Positions 5,794 through 10,045 of a stretch of 10,045 nucleotides of DNA are shown here, piece after piece. The notes beneath the pieces were generated by a model. The model did no database searches, was not told where the DNA came from, and saw nothing but the letters and a program-made list of their open reading frames with translations. A program made the translations under genes and the position numbers. Positions within the stretch are counted from its first letter, which is position 1. Each line of letters opens with the position of its first letter. Source of the DNA: XYA12-FULL-58-9 sp001798605 (GTDB lineage: Bacteria > Myxococcota > XYA12-FULL-58-9); NCBI GenBank assembly GCA_036736205.1, contig DAINMX010000238.1:1-10045 (forward strand), read 5' to 3'.

Positions 5794-7710
5794 ATGCTGA
5801 CCCAGCATTGTTTTCTTTGGGCGCTCGTCGCGGTCACGGTCACGGCTTGCGGCCCCGAACGCCTCGTTCGTGTGGGGGCGGAAAATTCCGCGGAATGTGA
5901 AACCGACGAGGATTGCGACGAGGGTCAGGTCTGTGTGTTTGGGGAGTGCGTCGATATCGACAGCTTCATGTGTGGTGATGGCATCACCCCCTTGATCAAC
6001 GTTCTCCCCATGAACGTCGACTTCGGTGATGTCCCCCTCGGTCAGAGCGCTACCTCCACCGTAGAGGTGCGCAATGTCGGTGAATGCCTGTTGACACTGG
6101 CCAATGTCGGCCTCGAAGATGGAACCTCCAGTGGATTTGGCTGCTCACCCTGTAGCTTCACCAGTTATCCACAACGAATCGCTCCTGAGCGGAGCTTCTT
6201 TGTCGACGTCAACTACGCTCCCTTTGCTTTCGGCGAAGCCTTTGGTGGCCTGCTTCTGCGCACCGACGACCCGACCGCTGGCAACGACGGACTCGTGCGT
6301 ATCGACTTGCACGCTTCATACTCGGGCGTCCCTGTTCTCGTGGTCGACCCCTCGGAGATCAATTTTGGGTACGTGGGCTACGACCCTGTAACGGGTGGTG
6401 AGACACGCACCGAAACCGTCCGCATCAGCAATCAAGGCACAGGCAACGCTGTGCTCACTGTTCAGTTCATCTACCTGTCACCGCCGGGTACCGATTTCAG
6501 CGTGCCAACGGACATCGGCGCCATCAGCCCCGCAAACACCATTGCGTTGCCCCCCTATGATCCCAGCAATGCCAACACGTACATCGACGTGGATGTCACC
6601 TTCTCGCCCACGCGCAATGCTCATCACGAGTCAAACCTCACAGTGAACGCCTACCCAGGCGACGATGCAGCCCAGGCGCTCAACGTCCCAGCAAGAGTGC
6701 TCGCCTCCTCGTTGGGACCGCCGAACATCGTCGTCAATCCCAGTGAAGTTCACTTCCGCATGCCGGACAACGAACCTCTCAACGTCGGCTACATGGGGTT
6801 CCAGCAGGTGAGCATCGCCAATACGGGTCAGTCCGATCTGAGCGTTGAGCTCGGCGTCGACGACGCGAGCGGTGACTTTGCCTTTTCCCCACCCTATGTT
6901 GCCCCCATTGCCCCTGGCTCAAGTGCCATTGTCAGCGTGTTCTTCAATCCCTCGGGCCCGAGCGATCTCGCGCATCCTGAAGACCCAATCACTTCCATCG
7001 ACGCCTTCCTGCGAGTGGTTTCGAACGACGCTGATCAGATCCTCACCACGGTAAACCTACATGGCTGGGCCAAAGGCGGTCTCGCCGATGACGTCCTCAA
7101 GGTGGAGATGACCTTCGAAAATGACGACAACAGTTGGTCGGGCAATGACTTTCGTAATGTCGATCTGGAGCTGGAGAGCCCCTTGGGCCTTTCCTGTCGC
7201 AAGCCAGACCCAGTTTACACGTCCAACGGCAATGGTGAGTGGGTTGTTGTCGACTACAACGACTACTGCGAAGACTGGACCACCACTGGCGTTGAGGGAA
7301 CGGTCAATTGGTTCCCCGGCGGTGCATATGAGGAACCGGAACGCATTGTCCTCTACGGCCTCGGACAGGACCTCGCCGACGGGCAGGTGTTCCAAGTGCG
7401 TGCGCTCTATGTTGAAGACTGTGCCAACATCCCCAGCGGTTTGTTGGCTGACCTCATGGGCATCGGCACCAGCGCCTTGCTCGCTATTCTGGGCGGCGAG
7501 GTCGGTGTGCCGATCTCAGTACCACCAGATCAGATAAGTGATCTCATCACCAACAACTGTTGGGCTCGCGAGTCGAGCTTGGTCACCGTGAAGATCTTCA
7601 TCAACGGCACTGAGATCGCCGCACCGCAGGTTCGTCTCAATAGCAAAGGCGACTCGAACGTTGTCGCCCGTCTCAAACGCAACGATGGGCAGTTCGAGGT
7701 GATGCCATGA
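5794..7710 (+). CDS. Lipoprotein with three ASH-like (choice-of-anchor D) domains
   Basis: This is a 638-residue predicted lipoprotein. Its signal peptide ends in the lipobox VTAC (Cys19). Residues 35-52 hold a compact Cys motif, CETDEDCDEGQVC followed by a fourth Cys, of the type common in myxobacterial secreted proteins. Three immunoglobulin-like ASH/HYDIN (choice-of-anchor D) domains follow at about 66-176, 181-306 and 311-426. Each opens with the pattern P-x-x-[IV]-x-F, as in VDPSEINFGYV and VNPSEVHFRM, and contains an NxG turn (VRNVG, SNQGTG, ANTGQ). The last 210 residues are a different beta-rich domain with paired Cys and the segment FRNVDLELESPLG, resembling the C-terminal DxDLxLxSP-type domains often attached to such proteins. 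A surface adhesive or scaffolding role is inferred; no catalytic motif is seen. Its stop overlaps the next start (ATGA), so the two proteins are probably made together. Confidence 0.87.
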   Translation: MLTQHCFLWALVAVTVTACGPERLVRVGAENSAECETDEDCDEGQVCVFGECVDIDSFMCGDGITPLINVLPMNVDFGDVPLGQSATSTVEVRNVGECLLTLANVGLEDGTSSGFGCSPCSFTSYPQRIAPERSFFVDVNYAPFAFGEAFGGLLLRTDDPTAGNDGLVRIDLHASYSGVPVLVVDPSEINFGYVGYDPVTGGETRTETVRISNQGTGNAVLTVQFIYLSPPGTDFSVPTDIGAISPANTIALPPYDPSNANTYIDVDVTFSPTRNAHHESNLTVNAYPGDDAAQALNVPARVLASSLGPPNIVVNPSEVHFRMPDNEPLNVGYMGFQQVSIANTGQSDLSVELGVDDASGDFAFSPPYVAPIAPGSSAIVSVFFNPSGPSDLAHPEDPITSIDAFLRVVSNDADQILTTVNLHGWAKGGLADDVLKVEMTFENDDNSWSGNDFRNVDLELESPLGLSCRKPDPVYTSNGNGEWVVVDYNDYCEDWTTTGVEGTVNWFPGGAYEEPERIVLYGLGQDLADGQVFQVRALYVEDCANIPSGLLADLMGIGTSALLAILGGEVGVPISVPPDQISDLITNNCWARESSLVTVKIFINGTEIAAPQVRLNSKGDSNVVARLKRNDGQFEVMP

Positions 7711-9830
7711 GGCTCGCCAAACACATGCATTGGAAGGATGTGGCGCTGCCTCTGGTAGCGCTGCTCGGGACTGCCGCTGGTTGCGCCACCAAGGTCACTC
7801 AGATCGACTGCGAGGCCGAGCCCGAAAGATGTGTCGGCGCCAACGGGCACACCGCCCCACGCATCTACGTTGACCCACCATTCGGTGTGGCCTTTGCCTG
7901 CGTGACCCTCGGCTGTGAGGAGACCCGCACTCTCACAGTAGAAAACCGCGGACTCGGGACGTTGGCGATTCCATTGGTTCGACTGGCCCTGGGCACCTCC
8001 AACGACTTCACCATGCGATTGATCGACGAAGACGGGCAAGAGATGGAGCGCCCACCCTCACCGGACGACCCCCTCGAGGTCAACTACGGCCGCTCCTTCG
8101 ATATCGAAGTCACCTATGTCCCCTCAGATGCCGCACCCGATGAGGGCCATGTGCAAATCAATTGGTACAACGGTGACAACTCGTTCGCATCCGCAGACAT
8201 CCAACAGGTCATGATGCCCCTGCGCGCGCGGGTCCTGGGCAAGGCCCGCTCGTCGCTGCGCCCCATGCAGGTCCGTTTTGGTTTCGTCGAGGTTGGCCAA
8301 TCGGGCTCCGCCTCGGTTGAAATTGAGAACGTCAGTCCCACTGATGCCATCCTCGAAGTACGTGACGTCGTCATCCCGCCCGGCTCCCCCGAACAGTTCT
8401 TGGTCTCCCCCGGTTGGGAGCCTCTCGCCAATCCCGGCGACAGCATCCGCGTTCCCATCGAATTCTGGCCGGATGAGCTCGGCACCTATTTGGGAGAGTT
8501 GTTGGTGATCACCAATGATGAGGACAAGCCCCTTTGGCGCGTCGAATTGCTCGGTACCTCTATCTCGGGCACCTGGCTCGAAGTCCTCGATCCTCCCTCT
8601 GGCATTCTCGCGTTCGCTGGGGTGCGGGCCGAAGACACCCGCACCGGCCAGATCAAAGTCCGCAACGCCGGCGGCGTTGCCGCTGAGATCGAAGCGCGAT
8701 TGGTCAACGGCGATGAGGCCGGCTTTGCACTTGCGACCACGAGCCGCGGATCCCTGGGCGTCCTCGACACGCTCGACGAGACCACCGTCACTGTGGTCGT
8801 CGTGCCTCCCGCAGGTGGCCCCCTCTATGGAGAGCTCGGCTTCTTCGAGGTAAACAGCGGCGACCAGCTGCTCAACGTACCTCTCGAAGCCATCGGTTTG
8901 GCACCGGCCCTTTCCATATCTGAGACCCGCATCGACTTTGGCTCCCTGGTCCTCGGCTGGACCAGTGATTCCTCGGCCGTAACCATCAGTAATACTGGTA
9001 CCGGTGATTTGGTCATCGACGACATTAAATTCGAAATCGGCGCGTCGACATCAATCCACACTGCCGACATGCCAACTCTGCCCATCAGTCTCGCCGCGGG
9101 TGGCTCACCCCTATCGTTACACTTCTACGCGACCGCCAACACCCTCGGTGACCAGAACGCCGGCTTACTCGTCTACAACAATTCGGTCAATCAACCGGTG
9201 CAAAGAGTCAACCTCACCGCACAGGTGGTGAGCTGCGAAGAGGAGTGTCCCATTTCCAACGGAATCCCCGACTGTTCTTCAGGGCGGTGCGACCTCGCCG
9301 CGTGCAACGTCGACGAGGGGTACCACGACACCAATGGTCTGCTCGCCGACGGTTGCGAATGCCTCGAGGAACGCCAAGGTGATGACGTCGGCGCGAGCTG
9401 CACCGATGGCGAAGATCTCGGAACCCTCGGCGACAGATGCTCGATCCAGCCCAACGAGAAGAACCGTTATGGCAACTTACACTCAGGCACTGACATTGAT
9501 CTGTACTATTTCAGCAATGAAGACGAAAACAACCTCAACCCCTTCGACGGTTGCGATTACTTCAGCGATACTGCCGCAGCCAGCGTGGAGTTGGTGAGCG
9601 GCCCGCCGGGATTGGTCCTTTGTGTAAAGATGCCCGATCATGGCAATGGCTGCGGCGGCTACCCCATCGGCTACTGGGATCCAGACTCCTGTGGCTCGAC
9701 GCTCTACAAAAATGAGGGCGCGTGGGTTGAGGGCAAGGACGAATGGGATGTCACCGCCTGGGTGATGTGGCAACCGGGCTACTTTCCAGTGTGCTCCGAG
9801 TACCACCTCGAGTTCCGCGGTCGAAAATAG
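7707..9830 (+). CDS. Lipoprotein with four ASH-like domains and Cys-rich C-terminus
   Basis: This is a 707-residue predicted lipoprotein. Its ATG overlaps the upstream TGA by four bases (ATGA), and GAGGTG inside the upstream gene can serve as its ribosome-binding site. The lipobox is TAAGC (Cys26). Four ASH-like beta domains follow at about 52-175, 181-285, 289-396 and 399-507. The clearest openings are LRPMQVRFGFVEVG and ISETRIDFGSLVLG. The domains carry NxG turns (VENRG, VRNAG, SNTGTG). Residues 510-578 form a Cys-rich segment with nine Cys, including PDCSSGRC and LLADGCEC, a signature I associate with myxobacterial extracellular proteins. The final 125 residues contain GTDIDLYYFS and five more Cys, like a bacterial pre-peptidase C-terminal (PPC-like) beta domain. 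It shares only the ASH architecture with its upstream partner, so they look like two components of one surface structure rather than a recent duplication. The ligand and function are unknown. Confidence 0.87.
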   Translation: MRLAKHMHWKDVALPLVALLGTAAGCATKVTQIDCEAEPERCVGANGHTAPRIYVDPPFGVAFACVTLGCEETRTLTVENRGLGTLAIPLVRLALGTSNDFTMRLIDEDGQEMERPPSPDDPLEVNYGRSFDIEVTYVPSDAAPDEGHVQINWYNGDNSFASADIQQVMMPLRARVLGKARSSLRPMQVRFGFVEVGQSGSASVEIENVSPTDAILEVRDVVIPPGSPEQFLVSPGWEPLANPGDSIRVPIEFWPDELGTYLGELLVITNDEDKPLWRVELLGTSISGTWLEVLDPPSGILAFAGVRAEDTRTGQIKVRNAGGVAAEIEARLVNGDEAGFALATTSRGSLGVLDTLDETTVTVVVVPPAGGPLYGELGFFEVNSGDQLLNVPLEAIGLAPALSISETRIDFGSLVLGWTSDSSAVTISNTGTGDLVIDDIKFEIGASTSIHTADMPTLPISLAAGGSPLSLHFYATANTLGDQNAGLLVYNNSVNQPVQRVNLTAQVVSCEEECPISNGIPDCSSGRCDLAACNVDEGYHDTNGLLADGCECLEERQGDDVGASCTDGEDLGTLGDRCSIQPNEKNRYGNLHSGTDIDLYYFSNEDENNLNPFDGCDYFSDTAAASVELVSGPPGLVLCVKMPDHGNGCGGYPIGYWDPDSCGSTLYKNEGAWVEGKDEWDVTAWVMWQPGYFPVCSEYHLEFRGRK

Positions 9831-10030
9831 ATTCGGTCCCAAAGTTGTTGACACGCACCGCAACACCGCTTTGAAACGTTTCGAGAGCGTTCAACCGCCG
9901 GTTTTCCTGAGTTCGTGAGTTGCGGCCGACAGCGTCGGCACATCTTGGCAGACGGGCAGACGGGGCAAGTCCGCAACAATTCTATCGGCCGCACGATACT
10001 CTTACAGGACAACGAAAGGAAGAAAGCCCT
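9831..10030 (+). other. Intergenic region with small hairpin and tandem repeat
   Basis: These 200 bp contain TTGACA (9848-9853), a perfect -35 match with only a poor box (TTGAAA) 17 bp on. A perfect hairpin GCCGAC-AGC-GTCGGC (9925-9939) has no following T-run. The octamer GGCAGACG occurs twice in tandem (9947-9962). Neither a terminator for the lipoprotein operon nor a promoter for the next gene can be named with confidence. Confidence 0.35.
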
Positions 10031-10045
10031 ATGCAGCAGACTAGC
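10031..10045 (+). CDS. Start of a further gene, cut by window edge
   Basis: ATG 10031 begins five open codons (MQQTS) before the window ends. AAAGGAAG lies about eight bases upstream and is a reasonable ribosome-binding site. Nothing can be said about the product. Confidence 0.45.

Noticed and set aside
7530..8039. Minus-strand open frame across the junction of the two ASH lipoproteins
   Set aside because: It is antisense to both lipoprotein ends, with no start signal or recognisable motif.
9848..9876. Sigma-70 promoter from TTGACA at 9848
   Set aside because: The -35 is perfect, but the box at 17 bp (TTGAAA) matches only three of six positions and the next start is about 155 bases away.

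Overview
The window looks like ordinary chromosomal DNA from a Myxococcota/Bradymonadota-type deltaproteobacterium. The reasons are moderately high GC, several lipoproteins built from ASH/HYDIN-like 'choice-of-anchor D' domains with Cys-rich inserts, a PilZ domain fused to signalling domains, a short ribbon-helix-helix protein of the myxobacterial kind, and a signal peptidase I with a long basic cytoplasmic N-terminus. This placement rests on protein style, not on a marker gene. No tRNA, rRNA, CRISPR array, transposase, integrase or phage gene was seen.

Left part (1-2986, + strand): the 3' part of a TgpA-like membrane transglutaminase, then, 39 bp later, a multidomain signalling gene interrupted by 100 N. 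That gene encodes a receiver-like domain, a second degenerate receiver-like domain, a histidine-kinase-type ATPase domain with no visible phospho-accepting histidine domain, and a C-terminal PilZ domain with both c-di-GMP-binding motifs intact. The N run is probably a placeholder: the frames before and after it agree only if the true gap is a multiple of three, and the receiver fold suggests about 250-270 missing bases.

Middle (2997-5563): lepB on the minus strand converges on the signalling gene with only 10 bp between stops. Upstream of lepB, on the same strand, is a 58-aa ribbon-helix-helix regulator with a good promoter. A 16-bp near-palindrome fills the promoter spacer and is a likely autoregulatory operator. 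Divergent from it is a lipoprotein with six Asp-rich calcium-binding-like loops in a ~24-residue period. It converges on a small acidic protein of unknown function on the minus strand.

Right part (5564-10045, + strand): after a 230-bp divergent intergenic region with a 15-bp perfect inverted repeat just upstream of a candidate -10 box, two large lipoproteins (638 and 707 aa) follow as a translationally coupled pair (ATGA overlap). Both carry several ASH-like beta domains but different Cys-rich segments and C-terminal domains, so they probably act together at the cell surface. A 200-bp intergenic region with a small hairpin and an 8-bp tandem repeat precedes the first five codons of another gene at the right edge.

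The best leads are the PilZ-ATPase-receiver protein, the RHH gene with its candidate operator, and the coupled ASH lipoprotein pair. Nothing here proves a wholly new system.
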